Positions 1 to 8,272 of a stretch of DNA of 64,000 nt are shown one piece after another (within the stretch, counting starts at the first letter, position 1; each line of letters starts with the position of its first letter). The position numbers and the translations under genes were made by a program. The notes beneath the pieces are model-generated. The model saw only the letters and a program-made list of their open reading frames with translations. It searched no databases and was not told the origin of the DNA. The stretch is from the NCBI RefSeq assembly GCF_014930455.1, contig NZ_JAAIYO010000004.1:62001-126000 (forward strand), given 5' to 3'. This stretch comes from Corallococcus soli. Its GTDB lineage: Bacteria > Myxococcota > Myxococcia > Myxococcales > Myxococcaceae.

Positions 1-1791
1 GTAGCGGATGGGCCCGAAGTCCACGAAGGACGGCGTGGCGACCAGGCAGGACGCCTGCGACACGGCGTGGATGGGCAGCGTCACCGTGGGGAACGCGGGG
101 TTGTTCACCGTGAGCTGGAGCTCGCCGTTGAACTCACCGCCCGTGGTGGGCGCCCGGAAGGAGATCATGGAGCTGAAGGCCGTGTCGTAGAGCACCACGC
201 CGCCGGTGATGGGACCGCCGGGCATGGTGAACACGCCGCCGGCGTCGTTGGACAGGTGCACGTTCTTGATGGCGCACTCGGCCCGGCCCGGGTTGCGGAA
301 GTAGAAGCCCAGCACCGCGCCGCGGCCCGGGGCCACGTTGCCGAACTCCAGCGAAGGCTGGGGCAGCAATTCGTACACGCAGGGGCCGCTCGCACGGGCG
401 CGGCCCGTGAGGGTGATGGCGCGCTCGGGCGTGAACAGGTCGTTGGACTGCACGTAGAGCGTCGCGGTGAAGGGCCCCTCCGCCTTGGGCTCGAAGTAGA
501 CCTTCAGCTCCAGCGCGTCGGCGCCCGGGGCGATCTGCAGGCCGTTGGCCTCCAGCGTGGGCCAGGTGCCGCCCTTCCACGGGTAGTCCTGCATGCCGCG
601 CGTGGGCGTGCCCACGGTGAACTGGGCCGCGTCGCCGTCGGCGCGCACGCCGGTGAAGGTGAGGGGGCCATTGCTGCCGGCGTTGGTGATGCGGATGACC
701 TGCTCCACCTTGCCGCCCACCGGCAGCTCGCCGAAGTCGAGCGCCACCGGGGCCACGGCCAGCGTGGGACGGCCGCCTCGCGCGTCCAGCATCACGCGGG
801 CCTCACGCGCCTTGTCGGACGCGTACGCCACCGTGAGGTTGCCCACGTTGGGGCCGGAGAAGCGCGCGGCGAACTCCATCCGCATCTCCACCACCTCGCC
901 CGGCTGCACCGTGGCGCCCTCGGGCTTGGACAGCGGCGAGAAGGCGCGGTCGCTGGTGGCCAGCGCGGAGATGGTGACCGGGCGCCAGGTGATGTTGCGC
1001 GCCCGGGTGAAGGACTCGGTGCGCTCGTGCACCGGGATCTCGTCGAAGGGCACGGGCGCCGGGTCGAACGCGAAGGCGCTCGCCACGGAGTTGCCCTTCA
1101 GGTCCACGACGGACGGGGTGCACGTCTCGCACGACACGACCTCCAGCCGGGCGCCCATCTGCCCCAGCGCGCGCGGCAGGTACTTCGTGCGCACGACCTG
1201 GGTGCTGTTGGGCGGCACGGTGATGGTGTCCGGCGTGAACGGATCCGCCTGGTCGCCCGCGACCTTCAGCGTCAGGGGCAGGTCCACCGGGTTGGTGACG
1301 GTGACCTCCAGCACGCGGTCGCTGTCCACCTCCAGCGTCTCGTAGTCCAGCAGCGGCGGGTGCACGCCAATGGGCGTGGGCGTGCCCATGCCGCGCACGG
1401 GCAGCTGGTTGAGGGAGCCCACGTTGGCGTCCGTCGTCACGCGCAGCGTCTCCTCCACCGGGCCCTCGGCCAGCGGGTGGAAGCGCACCTTCACCACGTG
1501 CGACTCGCCCGGCGGCACGCGGCCGCCGCCCTCGGTCAGCTCCACCTGGTAGGACGGATTGTTGCCCAGCCCCAGCGCCTCCAGCGCGGAGAAGGGGACA
1601 TAGCCCACGTTGCGGATGCGCACTTCGCGCTCACGCCACTCGCCCACCGGCACCTCGCCGAAGTCGAGCGCCTCCATGTCCAGCACCGCGGTGGCCTGCA
1701 CCCCGCGGGTCTGGTCCTCTTCGTGACACGCCATCGTCCCCGCCATCAGCGACGCCAGCAGGACGAACCGACCCCTCCACCCCATCACCAT
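1..1791 (-). CDS. choice-of-anchor D (ASH-like) repeat lipoprotein, C-terminus cut by window edge
   Basis: The frame is open from an ATG at 1791 to the window edge, giving 597 codons with no stop. A GGGGAG ribosome site lies about 7 bases upstream of the ATG. The N-terminus is a lipoprotein signal ending in a Cys (GTMAC, residue 22). The rest is a series of about 100-residue beta-sandwich repeats, each opening with a phrase such as LDFGEVPVG or VDFGPI and ending with short V-G or P-rich strands. This is the pattern of choice-of-anchor D / ASH-Hydin-like domains. Such proteins are exported and probably sit on the cell surface; no enzymatic motif is visible. The 3' end lies outside the window, so length and any C-terminal sorting signal are unknown. 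Confidence 0.8.
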   Translation of the reverse strand, partial: MVMGWRGRFVLLASLMAGTMACHEEDQTRGVQATAVLDMEALDFGEVPVGEWREREVRIRNVGYVPFSALEALGLGNNPSYQVELTEGGGRVPPGESHVVKVRFHPLAEGPVEETLRVTTDANVGSLNQLPVRGMGTPTPIGVHPPLLDYETLEVDSDRVLEVTVTNPVDLPLTLKVAGDQADPFTPDTITVPPNSTQVVRTKYLPRALGQMGARLEVVSCETCTPSVVDLKGNSVASAFAFDPAPVPFDEIPVHERTESFTRARNITWRPVTISALATSDRAFSPLSKPEGATVQPGEVVEMRMEFAARFSGPNVGNLTVAYASDKAREARVMLDARGGRPTLAVAPVALDFGELPVGGKVEQVIRITNAGSNGPLTFTGVRADGDAAQFTVGTPTRGMQDYPWKGGTWPTLEANGLQIAPGADALELKVYFEPKAEGPFTATLYVQSNDLFTPERAITLTGRARASGPCVYELLPQPSLEFGNVAPGRGAVLGFYFRNPGRAECAIKNVHLSNDAGGVFTMPGGPITGGVVLYDTAFSSMISFRAPTTGGEFNGELQLTVNNPAFPTVTLPIHAVSQASCLVATPSFVDFGPIRY

Positions 1792-1960
1792 TGTCCGCTC
1801 CCCACCCTTCCACACCACACGCACACGGATGCCCGGGACACGTAATCTCTCGCGGGCCTTCCTGATCCAAGAGCCGTGCCGTCGCGCGGGCGGCGGCGTC
1901 ACCCGCCTGAAATCAAGGACTTGGGGAGCACCACGGCGGCCAAGTGAGCGCTGGAGGGAA

Positions 1961-2031
1961 CCAGGGTGCCCTGGAGGGTGAAAGGTTTTTCCCGACCTCT
2001 TGCCAACCCTCACCCCCATCTTTTCAGGGGG
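1961..2031. other. inverted repeats downstream of the alpha/beta hydrolase
   Basis: The gap 1792-2023 contains a perfect CCAGGG-TG-CCCTGG hairpin at 1961-1974. A second C5/G5 hairpin (2013-2017 with 2027-2031) overlaps the hydrolase stop codon. Either could end minus-strand transcription, but neither has a clear U-run on that strand. Nothing else was recognised in the gap. Confidence 0.3.
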
Positions 2032-2905
2032 GATAGCGAACGTTTCCCTGCACGAAGGTCGCGATCGCGGCGGCGATGGCCTGGGGTTGCTCCAGGTGGA
2101 CGTGGTGGCCGCCCTCGAAAACCTGGGGTGGGCCCACGAGCGTCCGCAAGGCGTCCAGGCGCCCCTGGAGGAGGGGCGGGGAAGGGGACAGGCCCTGGCT
2201 TCCCCGCAGGATCTGGACGGGGCAGGTGACGGCGGCCTCCAGCGCCAGCCACTGGGACTCGTCGAAGCCCTGCCCGAAGCGGCGGCGGTGGCGCGGGTCG
2301 AAGGTGAAGGCGTGCTCGCCCTCGGGGGTGGGGTGGGTGCCGTGGTGGGCGAAGAGCCGGGCCGCGTCCGGGGACAGGGTGGGGTTCGCCTGACGCAGGC
2401 GCTCCGCGGCGGCCTCCACGGAGGGGTAGCGCTTGCGGTTGGGGGGGCGGCGCGCGTCGTCCAGGAAGCCGCGCAGCCGCTGCACCGCGCCCTCGGGCGG
2501 GCCGCCGGAGGGGCCCAGGCTCTCGATGAGGGTCAGGCTCAGGATGCGCTCGGGGCGCGCGGCGGCGTACGCGAGCGCGACGATGCCGCCCAGCGAGTGC
2601 CCCACCAGGTGCACGGAGGGGAGGGCCAGGCCGTCCAGGGCGGCCTCCACGTCCAGCAGGTGGTCGCTGAAGTGGTACGTGGCGCCGGGCCCCAGGTGGC
2701 CGCTCTGCCCCATGCCGCGAAAGTCGAGCAGCACCGTGCGCCAGTCCGAGGGCAGGTGTTCGCAGAGCGGGTCGAAGCTGTGGGAGTGGTCCAGCCAGCC
2801 GTGGAGGAACAGCACGGCGGGGCTGCCGCCCGGGTGGCGCTGGCGCACATGCAGCGGCAGGCCCTCGGCGTCCAGGGTGCGTGATTCGAAGGGGGCGGTG
2901 GGCAT
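2024..2905 (-). CDS. alpha/beta-fold hydrolase
   Basis: This 293-residue protein has the alpha/beta hydrolase core: an oxyanion-side HGW motif near residue 35, the nucleophile elbow GHSLGG with Ser104, and a late His in GGHHVHLEQP near residue 270. Length and architecture fit soluble monofunctional hydrolases of the esterase, lipase or haloalkane-dehalogenase-like superfamily. No signal peptide is seen, so it is probably cytoplasmic. The substrate cannot be read from the sequence. It appears to be transcribed alone. Its ribosome site GGAGG sits 10 bases before the ATG and can pair with a CCTCC lying directly before the start codon. Confidence 0.88.
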   Translation of the reverse strand: MPTAPFESRTLDAEGLPLHVRQRHPGGSPAVLFLHGWLDHSHSFDPLCEHLPSDWRTVLLDFRGMGQSGHLGPGATYHFSDHLLDVEAALDGLALPSVHLVGHSLGGIVALAYAAARPERILSLTLIESLGPSGGPPEGAVQRLRGFLDDARRPPNRKRYPSVEAAAERLRQANPTLSPDAARLFAHHGTHPTPEGEHAFTFDPRHRRRFGQGFDESQWLALEAAVTCPVQILRGSQGLSPSPPLLQGRLDALRTLVGPPQVFEGGHHVHLEQPQAIAAAIATFVQGNVRYPP

Positions 2906-2920
2906 GGAGGTGGCTCCTCC
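2906..2920 (-). promoter_or_regulatory. hairpin that can mask the hydrolase ribosome site
   Basis: On the minus strand the Shine-Dalgarno GGAGG is followed by a 5-base loop AGCCA and then CCTCC, which abuts the ATG at 2905. The 5-bp perfect stem would bury the ribosome site. That it regulates translation is inferred. Confidence 0.4.
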
Positions 2921-2976
2921 TGCCCGTGTGTCAGCAACGCAGTGTGGGCCTCAAGGCGCCGCGCGCACGGGCCCGC

Positions 2977-3165
2977 TCAGGCGGCGCTGCTGGACGGCGC
3001 GGCGGGGCGCGGCGGGGCCCCCGAGTCCGGACGGCCGAGCACCAGCGCCAACTGCCGGGCCTGGCTCTCCGTGGCGCAGCGGTACTCCTGGACCTTGCCG
3101 TTGGGCCGATCAATCCGAATCACCCAGACGTCATTCTCCTTGGTCACCACAGGCGCTTGGGACAT
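2977..3165 (-). CDS. small hypothetical protein (62 aa)
   Basis: I do not recognise this family. The ATG at 3165 is chosen because an AGGAGGG ribosome site lies 4-5 bases upstream; a longer upstream reading has no such site. The protein starts with a compact beta-like stretch (VWVIRIDRPNG, then VQEYRCATE), followed by a helix-like segment (SQARQLALVLG) and a Pro/Ala/Ser-rich tail. There is no signal peptide or membrane segment. It reads like one small folded domain of the DNA- or ligand-binding type, without a diagnostic motif. Its upstream region carries an 11-bp direct repeat. Confidence 0.6.
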   Translation of the reverse strand: MSQAPVVTKENDVWVIRIDRPNGKVQEYRCATESQARQLALVLGRPDSGAPPRPAAPSSSAA

Positions 3166-3270
3166 GGGGTCCCTCCTTGCCTGGATACAGAAGCATCCTT
3201 CGTGCCGACCCCGGGGCACGAGCCAAGCGCCTGATTTCCGGACGTCCCTCCGTCCAGGGGCCGAACGGGT

Positions 3271-3303
3271 GACAATTTTCGTTCAGCGGGCCGACAATTT
3301 TCG
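3271..3303. repeat. 11-bp direct repeat upstream of the 62-aa gene
   Basis: GACAATTTTCG occurs at 3271-3281 and again at 3293-3303, a 22-bp period, or about two helical turns. This AT-rich pair is conspicuous in a GC-rich gap (3166-3372) and lies about 105-140 bases upstream of the start at 3165. It may be a tandem operator. Confidence 0.5.
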
Positions 3304-3372
3304 GGCGCCTGGGTCGCACTCCTTGCGTAGCCCCGCAGGGCAACCCGAAGTCGTTGGAATGACAAACATGTT

Positions 3373-5298
3373 TCAGACCGGGTCAGGCCACTCCCAGGCG
3401 GAGCGGTAGCCGCCGTCGGTCTGGGTGCCTTCAATGAAGCGCGCGTAGAACGCGTGGCTGCTCAGGGTGGCGGAGTCCCCCACGACGAACAGGTGCCGGC
3501 GGGCGCGGGTGAGCGCGACGTTCATGCGGCGCAGGTCATTGAGGAAGCCCAATTGCCCCTCGCTGTTGGAGCGGGTGAGGCTGACGAGGACGGCGTCCTT
3601 CTCCCGGCCCTGGAACGCGTCCACGGTGTCCACCTCCACCTCCGGGTGCACCGCCTCCAGCGCCTCGCGCAGCTGGCGGGACTGGGCGCTGTACGGGGCG
3701 ATGACGGCCACCTCGCGCGGGGACAGGCCCAGCGCCAGCAACTGGCGCACGCGGGCGACGACGTAGTCCGCCTCGCCCGGGTTGAAGAGGCTGTGCGTGG
3801 TGGGCTCCACCTCCTCGTCGAACCCCTTGCCGGCGGTGTCCAGGAAGAGCACCGGGGGGGCGTCCACCTCCGCGCCGGGCGCGAGCACGTCCGCGAGCGT
3901 GCGCTCCGCCACGGACGGGTGGGCCCGCAGCTCGCCGGCGTACATCTCCCGCGACGGGAAGGCCATGATGGTGGCGTTCATCCGGTACTGCTCGCGCAGC
4001 ATGCGCTTCACGTCGTCGCCGTGGTCCTTGAGCAGCCGCTCGAAGAGGCTCACGCCCAGGCCCGCCTTGGACGCCTCCTGCGACAGCACGGTGGGCGGCA
4101 GCTGCTGCGGGTCCCCGGCGAGCACCACCTTGGGCGCGCGCAGGAAGCCCAGCAGGGCCAGCGGTTCGGTGGCCTGGGTGGCTTCGTCCAGGAGCGCCCG
4201 GTCGAACTCCTCTCCGGCGAGGATGCCGGAGCCCAGGCTCGCGAGCGTGACGCACACCACGTCCGAGCGCGCGAGCACGGCCCTCACGGCCTTCTTCTCC
4301 AGCTTGCGCGCCTCATCCATCAGGTCCTTGGCCTCCGCCGTGGACGAGCGGGCGTTGGAGAAGCGCTCGCGGCTGCGGCCCTGGCTGCGCTGGCGGCGCG
4401 CGTAGCCGAACAGGTCGAAGGCTTCATCAAACAGGTCGCGGCTGATGATGCGGTCCGGGTGCTCCTCCACCACGATGTCCAGCGTGTGCTCCTGGAGCCG
4501 CGCGGCCACGCGGGCGGGGTGGCCCACGCGGATGGCCCTCAGGCCCTTCTCCAGGCACAGCTCCAGCAGGTGGTCCACGGCGGCGTTGCTGGCCGCGGTG
4601 CACAGCAGGCGCTCGCCGCGTGCGACGGCCTGGGCGGCCACCTCCGCGAGCACCGTGGACTTGCCGGTGCCGGGAGGGCCGTGCACCAGGAAGAAGTCCT
4701 CCGCGGCCAGCGCGCGCTTCGTGGCGTCCAGCTGCTCCGGGTTGAGCGGGCGGGTGGGGGTGAAGTCCTTCGCGTTGTCGAAGCGCGGGGGCTCGTTGCC
4801 CAGCAGCACCTCGCGCTTGTGCCGCTCGGCGCCCTTGTCCAGGGCCTTCACGCGCTGGAGGCCCGCCCGGATGCGCTCGTACGTGATGTCGTTGGGGACG
4901 ACGTCCAGGCGCAGCAGCCCTTCGGAGATATAGGCGGGCGGATCCCGGTCGAACGCGAGCTGGATGCGGGTGGAGGACGCGCGCGACACGAGCGCCTTCG
5001 CCGGGTCCTTCACCTCCGCGCGGCGGGGCAGCACCGCCACGAAGTCGCCGTTGGACAGGCGCGTGGGCAGGCGCCCCCGGTCCGCGCGGGCGAGCGTGAG
5101 GAGGATGCGGCCCCCCAGGCCCACCTCCTCCTCGACGGTCTCCAGGTCCAGCACCGACAGGCCCTGCTCCTCGCGCTCGCGCAGGGACAACCCTTGCGCG
5201 AACGCGACCGTGCGGGCCTTCTCGGCCTCGCGTTCCTGGGCGAGCAGCGAGCCGAGCTTGTCGAAGAACGAGACGTCACGGGCCATGGGGCAGGTCAT
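3373..5298 (-). CDS. Upf1/IGHMBP2-like superfamily 1 DNA/RNA helicase
   Basis: This 641-residue SF1 helicase has motifs in the expected order: Walker A GPPGTGKS (207-214), Walker B DEAT (371-374), motif III GDPQQLPP (395-402), motif IV QYRM (437-440), motif V VDTVDAFQGREKD and motif VI NVALTRARR near the C-terminus. The N-terminal 160 residues form the beta-barrel and stalk-like region seen in IGHMBP2/SMUBP-2-type proteins. It should be a cytoplasmic ATP-driven 5'-3' helicase acting on RNA or DNA. Starts at 5298 or at the internal ATG at 5286 are both possible. It lies 78 bases downstream of the chitosanase gene, with a hairpin between them. Confidence 0.92.
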   Translation of the reverse strand: MTCPMARDVSFFDKLGSLLAQEREAEKARTVAFAQGLSLREREEQGLSVLDLETVEEEVGLGGRILLTLARADRGRLPTRLSNGDFVAVLPRRAEVKDPAKALVSRASSTRIQLAFDRDPPAYISEGLLRLDVVPNDITYERIRAGLQRVKALDKGAERHKREVLLGNEPPRFDNAKDFTPTRPLNPEQLDATKRALAAEDFFLVHGPPGTGKSTVLAEVAAQAVARGERLLCTAASNAAVDHLLELCLEKGLRAIRVGHPARVAARLQEHTLDIVVEEHPDRIISRDLFDEAFDLFGYARRQRSQGRSRERFSNARSSTAEAKDLMDEARKLEKKAVRAVLARSDVVCVTLASLGSGILAGEEFDRALLDEATQATEPLALLGFLRAPKVVLAGDPQQLPPTVLSQEASKAGLGVSLFERLLKDHGDDVKRMLREQYRMNATIMAFPSREMYAGELRAHPSVAERTLADVLAPGAEVDAPPVLFLDTAGKGFDEEVEPTTHSLFNPGEADYVVARVRQLLALGLSPREVAVIAPYSAQSRQLREALEAVHPEVEVDTVDAFQGREKDAVLVSLTRSNSEGQLGFLNDLRRMNVALTRARRHLFVVGDSATLSSHAFYARFIEGTQTDGGYRSAWEWPDPV

Positions 5299-5344
5299 GC
5301 CACCACAGGCGCCCTGGCGGCCAGCGCGCCGTCACGGCCCGTGT

Positions 5345-5362
5345 CGGGCAGTGGCCTGCCCG
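5345..5362 (-). terminator. hairpin after the chitosanase gene
   Basis: A perfect 7-bp stem CGGGCAG/CTGCCCG with a TGGC loop lies 15 bases past the chitosanase stop codon. No U-run follows. It would separate the chitosanase from the helicase gene downstream. Confidence 0.45.
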
Positions 5363-5376
5363 GACGCACCGCCCCG

Positions 5377-6690
5377 CTACTGGCAGGCGTAGGTGTACGA
5401 GGAGGGCGTGCTCCAGGTGCCGTCCGGGTTGATGAGGCGCACCGTGTAGCCGCTCGCCGGGTAGCTGGTGCCCCAGCAGTCGCGGGCGCGCACGTCGTTG
5501 CGCAGCGCCGTGCCCAGGCTCCAGTTGCCCACGCGGCGCTGCTTCTCGTACACCGCCACGCGGTCCACCGCCTGCGCCCAGGTGGCGTCCGCCGCGAGCA
5601 CGTCCCGGCGCTTCTCCAGGAACTTCTGGAGCCAGGCGCTCTCCGTGATGCCGTTGTGGCCAATCACCGGCGCCACCTGGCCGCTGTTGCCCAGGGCCGT
5701 GTTGGCGTTGCGGATGATGGCGTTCACGCCGGTCTCGCCGTGGTTGATGGCCGCGTCGTACAGCGCCGCCTTGGTGAGCGCCTGGGTGAAGCCCCAGCGC
5801 GTGGCCTCGTTCATGATGGGCGTGTAGTAGAGCGCGTCGCTCACCTGGTCCTGGCACTGCTTGAAGTCCGCCTTCGTCGCGGCGGTGTTGAAGCTCGCCG
5901 CCCAGTCCGCCGTCCAGTTGCCCACCGCGTCCAGCTCCGCCGTGGACGCCTGGTTCTGGCCGGTGGACAGGAAGCGGTTGTTGATGACGTTGAGCGCGCT
6001 CCAGTACTTCGCCAGCCGGTTGCCATTGGCCTCGGTGCGCAGCGCCCGGTAGCACTGCACGACCTGGATGGCGTCACCCGTGCCGGTGCAGAAGCCCGCG
6101 CGCCCGTTGGTGTAGCCGCGCCCGTCCTGGATGTTCTCCGCGTAGGCGTAGTTGAGCGTGGGCGTGTCGTTCTCCCAGATGCTCGTCAGCGCCTCCGCCA
6201 CCTTCTTCTGGTTCGCGGTGAGGCCCGGGCCGCCAGGAGACGTGGTGCCGCAGCTGTCCGACTGGACCCTCACGTTGGCCGCGGTGAACGACGTGTTGGA
6301 GTTGGTGGAGTAATAGAACGTGTGTGACGCATTCACGGCCACCGTCAGCGCGGAGGTCCGCGTGTACGTGCACGTCCGGTTCGACTGCGTGTGCGTCCAG
6401 CCGGGCTGGTCGTCGTCACACGTCACGCCCGACGGCACGTCGATGGAGATGTGCGGGTTGGCGATGGCCACCGTGCCCGTGTTCTTGAACACGAGCGTGC
6501 CCCAGTAGTCCGCGCCCACGTACGTGTTCGTCGTGATGGAGTGCGCGCACGCCCCCAGCGCCTGCTCCACCGCGCCCGGCGCCACCGCCGCGTCGGCGCC
6601 CTCCTCCGCACCACACCCGACCGCCAGCGCCGCCAGCCCCGCGAGGACGAACGACCGACGGGCCCGACCCTGTGAACGCTTCGCTTCCAT
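5377..6690 (-). CDS. GH46 chitosanase lipoprotein with N-terminal CBM2-like module
   Basis: The ATG at 6690 is preceded by GGGAGC; upstream in-frame ATGs lack a ribosome site. This gives 437 residues. A lipoprotein signal (ALAVGC) puts the lipidated Cys at 26. Residues ~50-148 form a beta-sandwich with paired Cys resembling a carbohydrate-binding module of CBM2 type. Residues ~157-437 match family 46 chitosanases: SIWEND (Glu173, general acid) and ENIQDGRGYTNG (Asp189, general base), followed by GFCTGTGD. It should hydrolyse chitosan outside the cell, fitting a predatory or saprophytic life. The mature N-terminus carries GAVEQALGAC, a motif shared with two other lipoproteins in this window. 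Confidence 0.93.
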   Translation of the reverse strand: MEAKRSQGRARRSFVLAGLAALAVGCGAEEGADAAVAPGAVEQALGACAHSITTNTYVGADYWGTLVFKNTGTVAIANPHISIDVPSGVTCDDDQPGWTHTQSNRTCTYTRTSALTVAVNASHTFYYSTNSNTSFTAANVRVQSDSCGTTSPGGPGLTANQKKVAEALTSIWENDTPTLNYAYAENIQDGRGYTNGRAGFCTGTGDAIQVVQCYRALRTEANGNRLAKYWSALNVINNRFLSTGQNQASTAELDAVGNWTADWAASFNTAATKADFKQCQDQVSDALYYTPIMNEATRWGFTQALTKAALYDAAINHGETGVNAIIRNANTALGNSGQVAPVIGHNGITESAWLQKFLEKRRDVLAADATWAQAVDRVAVYEKQRRVGNWSLGTALRNDVRARDCWGTSYPASGYTVRLINPDGTWSTPSSYTYACQ

Positions 6691-6816
6691 GTGCCTGCTC
6701 CCTGTCGTGGACGGAGGGCGCGGACCTTCCCCACGCATCCCCGTGAAAGCAGGAATAAAGGAATTTACGGCGAACTCCAAGCCCTCCCGGGAGCGGGTCG
6801 GGACGGGAGGCTTCGC

Positions 6817-7692
6817 CTACCCTGGCGCCGGCGTGGGCGCGTCCGGCAGCGGGAGCACCCGCCACAGCTGGGGCTTGTTGTACTGGGGCGGAATCATGCC
6901 CAGGGGCCAGCCGTCCGCGGTGAGCTCCGCGTACTGGTAGCCGCGTCCGCCAAAGGGGATGCGGGTGCCGGAGCCGGGCAGGCCCACGCCAATGGCCGCG
7001 TGCGCCAGCGCATCCGAGTACAGCAGCACCGCGTCCACGCCCACCTGCCGCAGCAGCATCAGCGCGAGCACGGCCTTGGAGTCGCAGTCGCCGCGGTCCT
7101 GCGCGGGCACCAGCCCTGGCGGGACGATGCCGAACGGCTCGTCCCCGGGCAGCTCGTAGCGGATGCGGCGCACGAAGCCGAGGATGAGCTCGGTGGCCTG
7201 CGCCGCGTCCAGGTTGCGCTCGCGGATGGAGGTGGCGAAGCGCTCGCCCAGGACGCGCACCGGCACCGCGTTGCTCTGCATCAGCTCCGCGTAGATGCAG
7301 CGCATGTCCGTGCCGCACCCCGGGGGCGCCACGTACGTGAAGCGCTCCGGGCCCATGGCGCGGTAGCGCAGCCGCAGGCTGTGGTCGCGGTGCGCCTGCT
7401 CCAGCCCGCGCTCCACCGCTTCGCCCAGGCCGTAGGCCACCTGCTGCCGGGCGGGCTCCAGTCCCTCCACGCGCCAGTCATACGCGTGCACGCGGTCCGG
7501 AGGCGTGTCCTCCGGCACCAGCGCCCTGCCCAGGTCCAGCGTCGCCTCCACCGGCGAGCCCGCCCCCACCTCCGTCCCCGGGGCCTCCGCGAGCCGCCCC
7601 GCCTTCTGGACGTCCACGCGCCAGAAGACCGTGGCCAGGACCGTGCCCGCCAGTCCCCACCGCAGCCAGGTCTTCCAGGAGCGCGCGGCCAT
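6817..7692 (-). CDS. transglutaminase-like domain protein
   Basis: This 291-residue protein begins with an N-terminal membrane or signal segment (about residues 8-25). A transglutaminase-like cysteine-protease core follows: RGDCDSKAVLAL with Cys203, then LAHAAIGVG with His231. The third catalytic residue is less obvious. Bacterial members of this fold are mostly peptidases or amidases acting on peptides or cell-wall material. The gene starts 11 bases after the stop of the DUF350 gene, so the two are probably cotranscribed. The substrate is unknown. Confidence 0.8.
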   Translation of the reverse strand: MAARSWKTWLRWGLAGTVLATVFWRVDVQKAGRLAEAPGTEVGAGSPVEATLDLGRALVPEDTPPDRVHAYDWRVEGLEPARQQVAYGLGEAVERGLEQAHRDHSLRLRYRAMGPERFTYVAPPGCGTDMRCIYAELMQSNAVPVRVLGERFATSIRERNLDAAQATELILGFVRRIRYELPGDEPFGIVPPGLVPAQDRGDCDSKAVLALMLLRQVGVDAVLLYSDALAHAAIGVGLPGSGTRIPFGGRGYQYAELTADGWPLGMIPPQYNKPQLWRVLPLPDAPTPAPG

Positions 7693-7703
7693 GGTGCGGG
7701 GAC

Positions 7704-8246
7704 TCAGGCGGGCGCGCGCAGCATGCCGGTGGGGAGCTGCGGGAAGGGGATGAGCCCGTTGAGCGCGGCCTGCAGGCCGGGCGCGGTGAGCAGGGCAATC
7801 ACCAGCAGGAAGGCGCAGAGGATGAGGGCCGCGGCGATGTTGCCCTTGCGCACCTCCGCCAGCTCGTCGATGCCCGGCGTCATCCTGTCAAACAGCCGCA
7901 CGCCCAGCGCGAGCACCGCCACGCCCACCGCCAGCGACAGCGCCACGTGCACCAGCGACAGGCCCATGAGCTGGAGCACCGCGATGGGCGGCACGGGCGG
8001 GTTCTGCACCGCGATGTCCACCGCGTCCCCGGTGGCCTTCAGCGCGTGCTGCACCAGCAGGCCCAGCGACACGAGGCTCGTCGCGTGCACCAGCCCCGCG
8101 GCGACGTTGCCCTGGCGCAGCTCCTCCACCGGGTGGCTGTCCAGCAGGCGACCAAGGCCGTGCATCCCCAGGCCGATTCCGAGCGCGGCCACGAGTCCAC
8201 CGAAGACGACCTTCACGAGTCCGACGACGAAGAGGGTGAGGTCCAT
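7704..8246 (-). CDS. DUF350 inner-membrane protein
   Basis: The start is taken at the ATG at 8246 (MDLTLFV), because the upstream extension is Arg- and Pro-rich and lies in the end of the preceding gene. The 180-residue product has about four to five hydrophobic helices in two related halves. Each half is followed by a polar segment of the type HPVEELRQGNVAAGL or DELAEVRKGNIAAAL, the signature repeat of DUF350 (UPF0719) membrane proteins. Their biochemical role is not established; they recur beside ATP-grasp peptide-ligase and polyamine-like genes. Here the neighbour is a transglutaminase-like protein 11 bases downstream. Confidence 0.87.
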   Translation of the reverse strand: MDLTLFVVGLVKVVFGGLVAALGIGLGMHGLGRLLDSHPVEELRQGNVAAGLVHATSLVSLGLLVQHALKATGDAVDIAVQNPPVPPIAVLQLMGLSLVHVALSLAVGVAVLALGVRLFDRMTPGIDELAEVRKGNIAAALILCAFLLVIALLTAPGLQAALNGLIPFPQLPTGMLRAPA

Positions 8247-8272
8247 GGTCCGCGCGGGACTGTAGCGGATGC

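Noticed and set aside
67-1845. A 592-codon plus-strand reading frame opposite the choice-of-anchor D gene
   Set aside because: It mirrors the codon register of a convincing minus-strand lipoprotein gene and is His/Arg/Gly-rich without domains, a GC-bias shadow.
3454-6327. A 957-codon plus-strand frame opposite the helicase and chitosanase
   Set aside because: Antisense of two clear genes, with the typical Ala/Gly/Arg/His composition of high-GC shadow frames.
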